Shown one piece after another: positions 1-8,961 of a DNA stretch of 25,510 nucleotides. Position 1 is the stretch's first letter. Each line of letters opens with the position of its first letter. Under the pieces are notes generated by a model that saw only the letters and a program-made list of their open reading frames with translations, made no database searches and was not told the DNA's origin. Location: NCBI GenBank assembly GCA_937859895.1, contig CALMAV010000297.1, forward strand, positions 1-25,510, given 5' to 3'. Position numbers and translations under genes: made by a program. This stretch comes from an uncultured Bryobacterales bacterium. Its GTDB lineage: Bacteria > Acidobacteriota > Terriglobia > Bryobacterales > Bryobacteraceae.

Positions 1-2
1 TT

Positions 3-176
3 TCATTCTTGGACGGTCATCGCCATCCCTGGCTGTACCGTGTTCCTACCTTACATCAACATCCCGCGCACTTCCAAATATTCTTGGCCGAAAATCCTAG
101 CTGGGAAGTTTGGAACCCCGGCAATGAGGGGTTCCAAGGTGAAGACTTTAGTCATTACAGTAAGGCGTTTACATAG
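3..176 (+). CDS. C-terminal end of an unidentified protein (cut by window edge)
   Basis: An open frame runs from the left edge to a TAG at 174-176, giving 57 residues. The peptide is rich in His, Trp, Phe and Pro (for example HPWLYRVPTLHQHPAHF, then WEVWNPGNEGF and a SHYSKAFT ending) and reads like the natural end of a folded enzyme rather than random frame. I do not recognise the family. No start codon is visible because the gene begins upstream of the window. Bases 177-439 after the stop contain nothing I can support. The overlapping longer plus-strand frame starting at 40 looks less protein-like and I treat it as a shadow. Confidence 0.4.
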   Translation, partial: SFLDGHRHPWLYRVPTLHQHPAHFQIFLAENPSWEVWNPGNEGFQGEDFSHYSKAFT

Positions 177-439
177 CGCTTACCTGTTTGGACTGTCGGG
201 CTTTACCGGCGAGAGTAAACTTCTCACCCCGGGGGGATCAACTTTCTCGGAGCCCGCAGTAGCCCTTATGATGACCTGTGATAACGTCCTTCCTCACAGG
301 TATTGTTGTACAACTGAATCGGTTCTCGAAGCCAGTATTTTGCTGATTACGAGATCCGTTTTTCAATAATTCCTTGCAGAACCAACGAAGGCCTTAGCCG
401 CAATGGTGGACGTGACCTTAGTGAGCGAGACTTGCACTC

Positions 440-989
440 TTACGCATCAACATATTCCGTTGTTTCTTCAAATGGTGCGCTAGACCTATCTGTTAAGTCA
501 GCCAGGAAACGTCCGCTGCTTTTCCATCCGCCAACATGTATGGCTAAGCGGCTTTCGCTTGTCTTGGCCCGCACTGAAATCGAGAAGCCGTTTCCTATAC
601 CAGCGACCAAGATGCCGGTGTGATCGTCCTGCACACTTGCTCTAGGACTACCATCTACCAACTTAGCGGTCTAAGATCGTTACTGCACGGAAACACGGGG
701 TTTGTTTGTGACAACTATGGTTACTGCCCCAAGCCTGTCTACACTCGCCTGTTTCTTGTCTGGCAGCAATACACCACTCCAGTGACTTCAATTCTCCAGT
801 CCCTCTTCTGTCAGCGATCTTAGGTCAACGGAGCTGTCACCCACTCCCAATAAACAGGATGGTTGATCACGCGGGCATCCAAGTGCTGCGCCATTCAAAG
901 CGACATTGCCTGACCCAGCACTCATAATCCAGGTAATAATCAGTTTTACGCCCGGCGAAGAAGCTTGAAAGACAATCTCATAATTTTGG
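440..989 (-). pseudogene. Decayed extra C-terminal module of the adjacent propeller/Ig-like protein
   Basis: Reading on past the stop of the 990-4475 gene, homology to its own C-terminal module continues in shifted frames. Directly after the stop, a +1 frame reads QYDQNYEIVFQASSPGVKL, then IITWIMSAGSGNVALNGAAL, matching the intact module's YHLTYQAAVSGQRLTINWI. A second shift gives LDARVINHPVYWEWVTAPLT and a stop. Around 680-815 the frame LTEEGLEN-stop-SHW matches LTTEGSVDWIHW of the intact module, with TGA (788-790) where Trp is expected. From about 655 to 440 the reading DDHTGILVAGIGNGFSISV and LAIHVGGWKSSGRFLADL matches GDNTGVFTPGEGSGFTFAV and LSIHVGGWNSSGTLTAHL. The stretch is therefore a nearly complete module destroyed by at least three frameshifts and one nonsense change. 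Confidence 0.75.
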
Positions 990-3900
990 TCATACTGGCC
1001 CTGTAAGCAATGGAGTGGAGTCGATTACATCTGTTTGGGAGCCGTCTGAAAGGTGTGCAGTCAGTGTTCCACTGCTGTTCCAACCACCCACATGGATGCT
1101 GAGCTGACGTCGAGATTGGTCCGCCGGCACGGCAAAGGTGAAACCGCTTCCTTCTCCAGGCGTAAACACGCCTGTATTGTCCCCAGATTGGGTCCTTTGA
1201 CTCTGGCCGTCTGTCCAAGCTAAGGATCTTGGATCGTTCTCGTAGGCATATACGCCTGAATTTCCGACAAGATCATACGCGTTGAACTGAGAGATAGTTT
1301 CCCGTTTATGTTCGGGGGCTCCTTTGCCCCAGTGAATCCAGTCAACTGATCCCTCCGTTGTTAGATTGGCAGAACCTTGGCTGTTACTCTTCAGGGTCAA
1401 CGGACTACTCGGTGACGCAAAGGAGGCAGCTGCCACAGAGATAGACCCAGGACCGCCTGTCTTAATCCAGTTGATGGTCAGTCTCTGGCCGGATACCGCT
1501 GCTTGATAAGTCAGATGATATACCCGGCTTAACTGCCCGTTAAGGTCGGCCAAGGAGTCGTCTACAAATGCAGGAGCACTGGCATCGCTAAGGGTCGCAA
1601 CAAAGTGACCAGAGGCGTTTTTCACCCCTATGTATACCGTTAAAGTGTGCGGGGTTAAATCGGCCGGGACCGAGAACAGGAATCCGGTTTTAGTAGTAGA
1701 AAGTCCAACACTACTCGTTGTTCCGTTTGAGAGCTGTATGGGATTACCGTCAATCCATGAGAACTGAACCGGCTCAAATGTTGATTGCAGATTAGTTCTA
1801 TTGAGAGCCGGGATTTCTCCAAGTGAGCTGATTTTTGGAGATTGAGTGTTCAAGCGATCCACCCCGCTCGTTCCGTTCAAACCCCAATGAACCCAGTCTT
1901 CTACGCCGCTATCACTAAGGGAGATCATTGCAGGTGCCTGAGCTACGACCGCCGAGATCGACCCCGGCTTGGCTTGAGCAGTTCCCGTGAATGTGATTGT
2001 TTGGAGACCGGTAGATGAATCCGAGTTTATAGTCCAACTATCCGTATACACACCTGCAGCTATGGGAGTAAAACATACTGCAAGTGTCTTTGACTCACCG
2101 GGTTGAAGAATTATGCCTTCATCTAAAGTACTAATGGCGTGAAACGCGCCCAGGATTGGAGGCTTGGATTTGGTTATCACAACCGCGGTCAAACCAGCGT
2201 TTGATACATCAAACGAAAGAGTATTAGAGGCGCCCACACTGAGCGCTCCGAATTGAATCTGCTTAGTTGACACATCGAGTAAGCCGGGCAGTGTCGCCGA
2301 ACCGCTCAGTTTAATCGAGGAGTTTCCACCATTCGAAACTATATTGATAGCGTCAGTAAATGACCCCATCGTTGTGGGCGAGAACTGCACTGTTAGCGTT
2401 AGAGCCTGTCCCGGTGCGAGCGAGCTGTTGCTTGCGGGCGCGCCGGATAAAAAGAAGGGATTGCCAGGAGCACTGACCTCGTTTAAGATCAACGACTGTG
2501 CTCCAGAGTTTGCGATGGTAGCCGTTCCAATCAAAGTCTTTCCGACCGATGTGCCCCCTAAGCTCAGAACCGCTGGCGACACTTGAAGATGTGAGCCAGC
2601 TAAGCGACCTGATCCTGAAAGGCTGACTGATATCGGCCCTAGATTCGTGACAAGCCCCAGAGCTCCGCTAACTAAGTTGGCCTGTGTCGGTGTGAAGTGT
2701 ACAGGAATAGTTAACGATCCATCTTTTTCCAGTGTCACCGGCAATGCGGGAAGATCAACTGAGAACTGCGAGCTGGTCGAAGAAACAGATTGTACGGTAA
2801 CAGGAACGTGTGCAGTAAGAGTTACATTCAAGTTCTTCGTTTCACCAATCGTAACTGGGCCAAAGGTTGTGAACGGTGCAGTTAACGCGCTTGTAGCTGG
2901 GACACCGAAACCCAATAGATGTCCATCGCGAGTACCAACATAAAGCCGCGCAGGCCCCACTCCGGGTGGTACAAATTTCGAGCCTTGCCCGATCGGCGCA
3001 GAGAAGCGCAGCATTAGTTGCCCCTGGGCCGGTGTAGCCTCATATCCAAGCAGTTGTGCGTTGTTACCGGTTCCATCAGGCATACGGACAATCCAAACCA
3101 TACCGGAGCCAGACGTTGTGCCATCACTGGTAACAATGGGCGACGAAGAGTATCCGCCGAAAGGTTCAATACTGGTAGCAGCTAGGCTGAGAGACGGCTT
3201 ACCCGTTCCATCTAGGCCGTACTGATAAGCCCGAAAGACACCGCTAGTGGGCCCCGGCGTGGGACCGCTTGAGCCGGTCGGAATGTAGATGTACCCGCCA
3301 TCGCCCGGCCAAACAGCTGGACGGGACCATACGCCACCGTAAGGCCCCACGCGATTTACGACTGCATCCCCGCCACCAGAACCCATTTTCTGTCCACCGA
3401 GATTGTCACGATCGAGTAGGTACACATAGCCTTGCTTACTTGCCACCACAAGCAATTTGGGATGACTCGGTGTGCCGAAGAATTCCTCAGGCAGCGCTGT
3501 TGGTGAACCCGATCCGAAATCAGCATCCCAGCTATCTAGAGATAGGGCGTCATAGGGACTGAAAAAGTTATCCAGCTTCAGTGAGCCATCTGTTTGCACA
3601 GCCAAGCGAAGCACTGATTGTGATGTTTCGCTCTGGACATCGGTAGCGGCAAATACTCCGTTCGGCGTTGAGGCATAACCATTTCCCGTAGCGCAAAAGA
3701 GACGGCCAGGCTGGTCGGAAACTAATCCACCCCCTGATTGCCAGATACCGCCGCCACTCAGAGCGCCGGGAACGCTATCCCAAATTGCCGTCAGTTGTCC
3801 GGATGTTGATACGCCTATAATCCATCCTTTGTACGGACCGATGTCACACATTGCACCGAAGGCACCATAGACAACGCCGTTCATAAGGAGCAAAGCAGGT

Positions 3901-4475
3901 CGGCTATTCAGCCTTGTTGCATCGAAGGTGCTCGTTTGATCATTCTGTGCTGTACCGGCTATCAAGACAGGAAAGTTTGGCCGCTCAGCTCCTGTCATAA
4001 CGTCGACTGCATGCATGTAGAAGGCGGCTGGGCCGCTATTGCCTGACCTGTAAGTCTTACTTAGGAAGTAGGCTGTGGCCGAATTACCGTCGATGACTGG
4101 CGTTCCTGTAACGCCTATTGTTGGTGCCAAATCTCCGCAATTGCCATCGACCGCATTCCAAGCTGGGCCGAGATTGCGCGACCAAAGCGTCGCACCTGAA
4201 ACTGGATCTAATCCGTAGATCCAGTTTGATTCAGTAGCAACAAACAGCACTCCATTAGAGACCAAGGGTTGAGCGTATACCTGCCCTGTAATCGTTGTGT
4301 CAAAGATTTTCCCGAACTCGGAGCTTCCTACTGTTGCTGGATCCAACAACGGTTGATCCGCGTACCAACCTGTGCGTTTATCGTCGCTGGCGTATGTCGC
4401 CTTGTTGGTTTGGGCAGAGGAGAGGAACGCTGAGCACAAGAACAGCGAAGTGAGGGATAGATAGCGTGTAAGCAA
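990..4475 (-). CDS. Secreted PQQ-like beta-propeller protein with ASH/choice-of-anchor D Ig-like repeats
   Basis: The 1161-aa product has a clear signal peptide (residues 1-21, hydrophobic run LTSLFLCSAFLSSA) and acts outside the cytoplasm. Residues about 30-520 form a PQQ/quinoprotein-type beta-propeller, seen in repeats such as WIYGLDPVSGATLWSRNLG, YVYLLDRDNLGG and LYVGTRDGHLLGFG. From about 530 to 850 come three Ig-like ASH/choice-of-anchor D modules with the typical FG(P/A)xxVG start and VxFTP/VQFSP motifs. Two C-terminal modules of about 140 aa follow, each with a D-W-[VI]-H-W-G motif and a WIDG or WTDG motif. No catalytic residues are evident, so a binding or surface-adhesion role is inferred. 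The start is TTG at 4475, chosen because the signal peptide follows immediately; no strong SD is visible. The C-terminus is truncated by a 1-base shift inside GGCCC near 997-1001: without it the frame continues into the module remnant downstream. Confidence 0.85.
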   Translation of the reverse strand: MLTRYLSLTSLFLCSAFLSSAQTNKATYASDDKRTGWYADQPLLDPATVGSSEFGKIFDTTITGQVYAQPLVSNGVLFVATESNWIYGLDPVSGATLWSRNLGPAWNAVDGNCGDLAPTIGVTGTPVIDGNSATAYFLSKTYRSGNSGPAAFYMHAVDVMTGAERPNFPVLIAGTAQNDQTSTFDATRLNSRPALLLMNGVVYGAFGAMCDIGPYKGWIIGVSTSGQLTAIWDSVPGALSGGGIWQSGGGLVSDQPGRLFCATGNGYASTPNGVFAATDVQSETSQSVLRLAVQTDGSLKLDNFFSPYDALSLDSWDADFGSGSPTALPEEFFGTPSHPKLLVVASKQGYVYLLDRDNLGGQKMGSGGGDAVVNRVGPYGGVWSRPAVWPGDGGYIYIPTGSSGPTPGPTSGVFRAYQYGLDGTGKPSLSLAATSIEPFGGYSSSPIVTSDGTTSGSGMVWIVRMPDGTGNNAQLLGYEATPAQGQLMLRFSAPIGQGSKFVPPGVGPARLYVGTRDGHLLGFGVPATSALTAPFTTFGPVTIGETKNLNVTLTAHVPVTVQSVSSTSSQFSVDLPALPVTLEKDGSLTIPVHFTPTQANLVSGALGLVTNLGPISVSLSGSGRLAGSHLQVSPAVLSLGGTSVGKTLIGTATIANSGAQSLILNEVSAPGNPFFLSGAPASNSSLAPGQALTLTVQFSPTTMGSFTDAINIVSNGGNSSIKLSGSATLPGLLDVSTKQIQFGALSVGASNTLSFDVSNAGLTAVVITKSKPPILGAFHAISTLDEGIILQPGESKTLAVCFTPIAAGVYTDSWTINSDSSTGLQTITFTGTAQAKPGSISAVVAQAPAMISLSDSGVEDWVHWGLNGTSGVDRLNTQSPKISSLGEIPALNRTNLQSTFEPVQFSWIDGNPIQLSNGTTSSVGLSTTKTGFLFSVPADLTPHTLTVYIGVKNASGHFVATLSDASAPAFVDDSLADLNGQLSRVYHLTYQAAVSGQRLTINWIKTGGPGSISVAAASFASPSSPLTLKSNSQGSANLTTEGSVDWIHWGKGAPEHKRETISQFNAYDLVGNSGVYAYENDPRSLAWTDGQSQRTQSGDNTGVFTPGEGSGFTFAVPADQSRRQLSIHVGGWNSSGTLTAHLSDGSQTDVIDSTPLLTGPV

Positions 4476-4767
4476 TGGAAGTTCCGATTGGCACGGTACT
4501 ATCGCATCGACAATGCTTTAGCCGGCTCGGAACTGGAGTGTGCATGTTTTACTGAAGGTCGCGCTCAGAAAATTCCGGTTTGTTGGCCGTTCCAGGATTG
4601 AACTCAGCCTTTCTTACAAGCTCAGTTCGTACCGGTCTCTCTTAAGACAACAGCCAGGACTGGAAGAACAATTAATTAGAAAACGCGTGAGAAGTGTGAT
4701 ACCACAGATTGTGAATATTTCGCCTGTAAATCGAAGCACAACGTCTGTAGCCACTGAAAGCGAAGTC

Positions 4768-6261
4768 ATGCACGGAGACCAGCTTCCAGCAATTATTCAT
4801 TTACTCCTCAGTATCTATTGCCTATTCCTGCTAGGTGCTACTGGGTACATCTCCGTCAAGCGCACGCTCTGGTGGGATGAGATCATAACGTACTACGTCG
4901 CTACCCTTCCGTCGATGCATGATGTCTGGCGAGTGTCGCTCCTAGGGGGTGATTCTCAGCCGCCTCTGTATTACCTCATTGTCCGTAGCTCTGTTGCTCT
5001 CTTTGGAGCTTCCGAGTTCGCACTTCGACTTCCGTCCGTCATTGCTTACTCTGCTGCCGTTGTACTCATCTACTTAGCAGCCCGGCGAAGAACGTCTCCG
5101 ATCTACGGACTAATTGCAGCTCTTCTTTTCTCCTTAACTGACGCTCTTGTTTATTCGATTGAAGCTCGCCCCTACGCGCTCGTGCTCGCCTTTAGCAGCT
5201 TGGCTTTTTATGCTTGGCAACGTACACGCGATTTACAAGCAAGATGGGTAGCACTTATGGTTCTGAGCTTGGCTCTTTCAGCAAGCATAGGTGTGAGTTA
5301 TAACGCGATACTGGGTTTTGCACCATTTTTTTTAGGAGAGTTAGCGTGGCGAATTCATTCCAAACGCTTTGACTGGGCAAGCCTGTTTGCTATCTGCATT
5401 GCGGTCTGGCCTTTGCTTTTCCTCCGTCCTCACATGGTGGCTTTGCGTGCGTATGGAACCGATTACTGGGGCTCTACAACTTTTGCAGCACTCCAGGAGC
5501 TCTATTTGGTTCTTTTTGGAAAACCAATCGTTCTTGCAATTATCGTCCTGGCGCTAGCCTGTGTACTTGTTCCTTTCTTTAGGATTCAAGACCGCTGGGA
5601 TCCGAGCACCTTTCTTACTGCTCGACATGAGTTTGTAGCTGCGACAGGATTCTTTCTTCTACCGATTATCGAGTTGATATCGGCTATTTTCACCAAAGCC
5701 ATACATCCGCGTTACATCATCGAAACCTGCGCTGGTGCGGCAATCGCTCTTGCGTTTCTTCTCTTTTCGATGCGGCTGAGGTTTCGTACTGAATTGACTA
5801 TAGCCGTGATTCTGGGTTTGGAGGTTGCCCATGCACTCTCCGGCCGGATGAGATGGCCACAGGACGCTGGCTGGGGAAACGTCCAGCCGCTCGCAGAGTT
5901 TTTGAAACCCTCGCCGTTGGTCCCGACTTTCCAACCAATTGTTGTAGGAGTAGAGGCCTATCATGTCGTCCTGCGTTATGGATCCGACTCCCTCCGTTCA
6001 CGTTCCTTATATGTCATCACCCCATCCCATAAGAAGGGCCATGTAGCCGTCATTGAGTCGGCATTGCACAACGTGATACCGGCTTTTCAAAACGTTATCT
6101 CTCTGGATAAACTCCAACGGTCCTACTCGACCTTTCTTCTCTTTGATGAGGATCCTTGGTTTCTCAAAGACTTACTAGACATTCACGCCAAAATCAGTCT
6201 TCAGGCTACGATCGCTAATCGCAATCTTTACAAGGTTGAGCTGCAAGGAGCGTCTAGATGA
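4768..6261 (+). CDS. GT39/ArnT-like integral membrane glycosyltransferase
   Basis: A polytopic membrane protein of about 497 aa from the preferred start. Near its N-terminus it has the acidic first-loop motif WWDEIITYY, followed by GGDSQPPLYYLIVRSS and FALRLPSV. These are the hallmarks of dolichyl-phosphate-mannose mannosyltransferase/ArnT-like (GT39/GT83) enzymes, which take a sugar from a polyprenyl-phosphate donor on the periplasmic face. About ten hydrophobic segments follow, with a more soluble C-terminal part. The frame is open back to an ATG at 4540, but the extra 76 residues are basic and do not resemble the family, so ATG 4768 (just before the first membrane helix) is favoured. The SD there is weak. 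The 4476-4767 gap to the divergent gene must hold both promoters; I see no clear -35/-10 pair. The stop overlaps the next start (ATGA), so the two are translationally coupled. The substrate is unknown. Confidence 0.8.
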   Translation: MHGDQLPAIIHLLLSIYCLFLLGATGYISVKRTLWWDEIITYYVATLPSMHDVWRVSLLGGDSQPPLYYLIVRSSVALFGASEFALRLPSVIAYSAAVVLIYLAARRRTSPIYGLIAALLFSLTDALVYSIEARPYALVLAFSSLAFYAWQRTRDLQARWVALMVLSLALSASIGVSYNAILGFAPFFLGELAWRIHSKRFDWASLFAICIAVWPLLFLRPHMVALRAYGTDYWGSTTFAALQELYLVLFGKPIVLAIIVLALACVLVPFFRIQDRWDPSTFLTARHEFVAATGFFLLPIIELISAIFTKAIHPRYIIETCAGAAIALAFLLFSMRLRFRTELTIAVILGLEVAHALSGRMRWPQDAGWGNVQPLAEFLKPSPLVPTFQPIVVGVEAYHVVLRYGSDSLRSRSLYVITPSHKKGHVAVIESALHNVIPAFQNVISLDKLQRSYSTFLLFDEDPWFLKDLLDIHAKISLQATIANRNLYKVELQGASR

Positions 6262-7721
6262 CGGCGGTCATAACGGCAATAGAAATAGTAGGAGCAGACG
6301 TACCGTTGTGTGTCGACCTAGATGGAACCCTACTCAGGACCGATTTACTTTGGGAATATTCTGTCGCGCTGGTTCAGCAGAGCCCCAAACGTGCGATTGA
6401 GCTACCGTTCCGACTACTAAGTAATCGTGCTGCCTGCAAGCGGTTTTTAGTAAAAAACGTCGAGCTAGACGTTAGTACGCTGCCCTATAACCGAGACGTG
6501 TGGGAGTGGCTCCTTGAAGAAAAATCGTCCGGTCGCACTCTCGTTTTAACGACTGCGTCTGATCAGATCATTGCCGAAGCTGTTGCGAAACATGTTGGGC
6601 TTTTCGATCACGTCTTTGGTTCTAATGGCGAGACAAACAACAAGGCTAATAATAAATTGGTCAACATCCAAGGAAAATTAGGCATGGTGTATGACTATGC
6701 CGGAAACTCGGAGGCAGACCTGCCTCTTTGGCGCTGCTCTCGGCAGGCCATTGTTGTTAACCCGAGCGTTCGGCTGGAAGCGTCGGCACGTCGAATGTCG
6801 AACGTTACCAGAGTCTTTCCTCGTAGCCACAATTTCGCGAGTACGATCATACGAGAACTTCGCCCCCACCAGTGGTCGAAGAACTTGCTTGTATATTTGC
6901 CGATTATTGCCTCACATAAGATCACAACTAAGTCGGTTCTGTGGCATTCGTCGGAAGCTGTGCTTGCTTTCTGCTGCTGCGCTTCAGCCGCCTACGTTCT
7001 AAACGACTTACTAGACCTGGATGCTGATCGTCATCATCCGACAAAGCAGACCCGTCCATTCGCAAGTGGGGATCTTCCTCTATCTTCCGCGATCTTTCTC
7101 TTGCCGGCTTTATTAGTTCTAGCTGTAGGAATTGTTGGAACTCTCAGCTGGCGAGGCGCAGCGGTGATCACGTGTTACTTCGGTTTGACCGTTGCTTATT
7201 CTACGCTCTTAAAGCGGATTGCAGTCCTCGACGTGTTTGTGCTTGCCGCCCTGTATATGTTGCGCATCGTAACAGGTGGGCTGGTCACGGGCACCCGAAT
7301 TTCAGAATGGCTTCTGTCCTTCTCTTTTCTCGCGTTCCTCAGCCTCGGGTTCTGCAAACGTGCGGCTGAGCTGGAACGTCGAGCACAGGCAGATAATCCT
7401 GTGCAAGCAAGAACTAAGAAAGATCGACGCCCATACATCCAGCAAGACTTGCAACAACTGTTTATCAACGGAAACGTTTGTGGATTGATCAGCGCTCTTA
7501 TTCTCGCGTTGTATATCCATAGTGAAGATGTGCACACCCTGTACCGTCAACCCATGGTTCTTTGGGCTCTATTCCCAATGGCATTGTTTTGGTTTGCGCG
7601 CCTCTGGTTCTTGACCCGTCGCAATCAGATGAGTGAAGATCCGGTTCTGTTCGCTCTGAAGGATCGCACCACGTTGAGCTTACTTGCCGCTGCAATGTTT
7701 ATTCTTTTTGCAGCGTCTTGA
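6258..7721 (+). CDS. HAD-like phosphatase domain fused to UbiA-family prenyltransferase
   Basis: 487 aa. Residues 15-190 are a HAD-like domain: motif I is VDLDGTLLRTD (D20, D22), motif II is LTTASD (98-102), and the acidic motif is YAGNSEADLPLW (148-158), where homologues I recall usually have D for N150. Residues 195-487 are a UbiA intramembrane prenyltransferase with the Mg-binding NDxxDxxxD motif (N249, D250, D253, D257), then RP, then YSTLLKR and D325 in the second motif region. This fusion is a known architecture related to decaprenyl-phosphate phosphoribosyltransferases that make polyprenyl-phosphoryl-pentose donors. Start ATG 6258 overlaps the upstream stop by four bases. With the GT39-like gene before it, the pair could make and then use a lipid-linked sugar. 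The epimerase partners (DprE1/DprE2-type) that would complete such a route are not present; an IS remnant begins 20 bp after the stop. Confidence 0.85.
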   Translation: MTAVITAIEIVGADVPLCVDLDGTLLRTDLLWEYSVALVQQSPKRAIELPFRLLSNRAACKRFLVKNVELDVSTLPYNRDVWEWLLEEKSSGRTLVLTTASDQIIAEAVAKHVGLFDHVFGSNGETNNKANNKLVNIQGKLGMVYDYAGNSEADLPLWRCSRQAIVVNPSVRLEASARRMSNVTRVFPRSHNFASTIIRELRPHQWSKNLLVYLPIIASHKITTKSVLWHSSEAVLAFCCCASAAYVLNDLLDLDADRHHPTKQTRPFASGDLPLSSAIFLLPALLVLAVGIVGTLSWRGAAVITCYFGLTVAYSTLLKRIAVLDVFVLAALYMLRIVTGGLVTGTRISEWLLSFSFLAFLSLGFCKRAAELERRAQADNPVQARTKKDRRPYIQQDLQQLFINGNVCGLISALILALYIHSEDVHTLYRQPMVLWALFPMALFWFARLWFLTRRNQMSEDPVLFALKDRTTLSLLAAAMFILFAAS

Positions 7722-7740
7722 CTTGTTTCAACAATGGCAT

Positions 7741-7759
7741 TGACCTGAACCCCTGAAAC
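7741..7759 (+). repeat. Putative left terminal inverted repeat of an IS3-family element
   Basis: TGACCTGAACCCCTGAAAC begins 55 bp before the transposase remnant start. It has the TG(A)-rich, C-run form typical of IS3-family ends. The matching right end is not found in the window, consistent with a truncated element. Confidence 0.5.
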
Positions 7760-7795
7760 TGGTTCGAATTCAGTAGGATTCGGAAGGAGAAAGGG

Positions 7796-8010
7796 ATGGA
7801 GAAGGTCGATTCAGCGAAGAGCAGATTATCGGCATATTGAGACGGCACGAAGCCGGGCAGAAGGTGGGGGATCTGGTGCGCGAGCACGGGATCAGCGAAA
7901 CGACAATCTACACGTGAAAAGGCAAGTACGGCGGCATGGAAGTTAGCGAAGCACAGCGCCTGAAGAGCCTAAAGAGCCTGAAGGATGAGACCCGCCGACT
8001 GAAGCATCTG
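7796..8010 (+). pseudogene. Broken IS3-family transposase OrfA
   Basis: An ATG at 7796 sits behind a good SD (GGAAGGAG). After MEK the frame must shift by one base near 7803 to read GRFSEEQIIGILRRHEAGQK, then VGDLVREHGISETTIYT, and after a TGA at 7915-7917 (normally the Trp codon of YxWKxKYGG) KGKYGGMEVSEAQRLK. This is the helix-turn-helix OrfA of IS3-family elements (DNA-binding half of the transposase). A 9-base tandem duplication gives KSLKSLKDE where one copy is usual. OrfB with the DDE catalytic core is absent: after about 8010 the similarity stops. The element is dead by frameshift, nonsense change and 3' deletion. Confidence 0.85.
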
Positions 8011-8077
8011 GTCTCATCATTACTCGTCCTAATAAAGATTAGAACGAAGTATTGCTTTACAGATCGTAAGAGAAAAC

Positions 8078-8119
8078 GGCTCTGTTGCAAATAGCGATTT
8101 GCACGGAAGGACGGTCCTT
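8078..8119. repeat. Two adjacent palindromes with an IS6-like terminus
   Basis: GGCTCTGTTGCAAA (8078-8091) equals the terminal repeat form I recall for IS6-family elements such as IS6100. It overlaps a perfect stem-loop TGCAAAT-AGCG-ATTTGCA (8086-8103). Directly after comes AAGGAC-G-GTCCTT (8107-8119). No IS6 transposase is present nearby, so this may be an excision or deletion scar; the IS6 reading is from memory and uncertain. Confidence 0.35.
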
Positions 8120-8123
8120 CGGT

Positions 8124-8695
8124 TCATCTCAGACTGAAGAGCGTTTGTACCCTAATAGGCTCTGCCCCTCGCGGCGGTGAAGCGATCACAACATCACCAC
8201 GCAACTCACGTAAACGGCCCTGGGAAACCGCCGAGGAAACGCTCAGGCTTGCAACCGACGTGATGTGGACCAAGTCGCTGAGGCGTGACTGCCGCGCAGA
8301 GAGTACGTTTAAAGATCCTTCCAGTTCGGTTCCACTGACCGTCGCGCGAGAAGCAGATCCATCCATGAAAACAGAGCGTTCCTTTCGCCCCACTATTTCC
8401 GCGACGAACTTAGTCTGCAAGTGCTTCCGGCACACCGCGCTTTTATTTCGCGAAGAAGGGTCACGGTAGTGGCCCAGCTTGCACCCCGATCGGGATCGAG
8501 CGGTGCCGGGTTGTCCTGTTCCTTCTGGGCTTGTTCTTCCGCAAACCCGATCAGTTCCGTTATTTTCATTTGGCTGAAGTCGGCCATGTTTTTCGAAGCC
8601 TGCTTTCCTCTACCCCAAAAGTCTACGGCGTTCTTTTTGGTGTAGTCACTCTTATGGTTCTCCTGCCAAGCGAACCGAGTGCTGTCACTCACCAC
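8124..8695 (-). pseudogene. Possible frameshifted small protein gene, unidentified
   Basis: Two overlapping minus-strand frames, 8695-8393 (with a likely internal start at MADFSQMKITELIGF) and 8435-8124, together would encode one protein of roughly 170-190 aa if a single shift occurred in the 8393-8435 overlap. The first half has a plausible soluble, acidic composition (FAEEQAQKEQDNPAPLDPDR); the second half is a run of alternating hydrophobic residues consistent with beta strands (RLRELRGDVVIASPPRG). I do not recognise a family. It lies between the IS remnant and the sigma-factor gene, in a region with several other broken genes, which makes a decayed gene plausible. Chance open frames cannot be excluded. 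Confidence 0.25.
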
Positions 8696-8873
8696 AGAGT
8701 GAACTCACTGTATTCCTATCGTTAGTTTGGCGAATTGCGCAATCGAGGTCCGGCCCTCACAATGGCGATCATCTCGAGGTCGCTCGGCAGAGCGTTGGAG
8801 GGTTGTCTAGCCGACCTCCCTCTGCCACCGTTCGTGCGTTGTCACGTTGAGACCTACATTCGGAGTACCAAAA

Positions 8874-8946
8874 ATGCCTATATCTGAAGTTCACTCTGGT
8901 TCGGCCAATAACGCCCAGATCGTACAGCTGATTCTGGCGGAATGAT
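8874..8946 (+). other. Original 5' end of the sigma-factor gene, now out of frame
   Basis: ATG 8874 follows a good SD (CGGAG at 8861-8865, 8-base spacing) and encodes MPISEVHSGSANNAQIVQLI then LAE before TGA 8943-8945. The sigma-factor frame continues one base away: removing one base at GCGGAATGA joins QLILA to NDPSGGELLYRQYARGLSFL, a convincing sigma region 2 start. The SD and the sensible junction both indicate that this was the true N-terminus. Confidence 0.65.
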
Positions 8947-8961
8947 CCGAGCGGGGGAGAG

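Noticed and set aside
4540..4767. N-terminal extension of the GT39-like protein from ATG 4540
   Set aside because: The 76 residues are basic, lack family resemblance and precede the first helix; ATG 4768 fits the family better.
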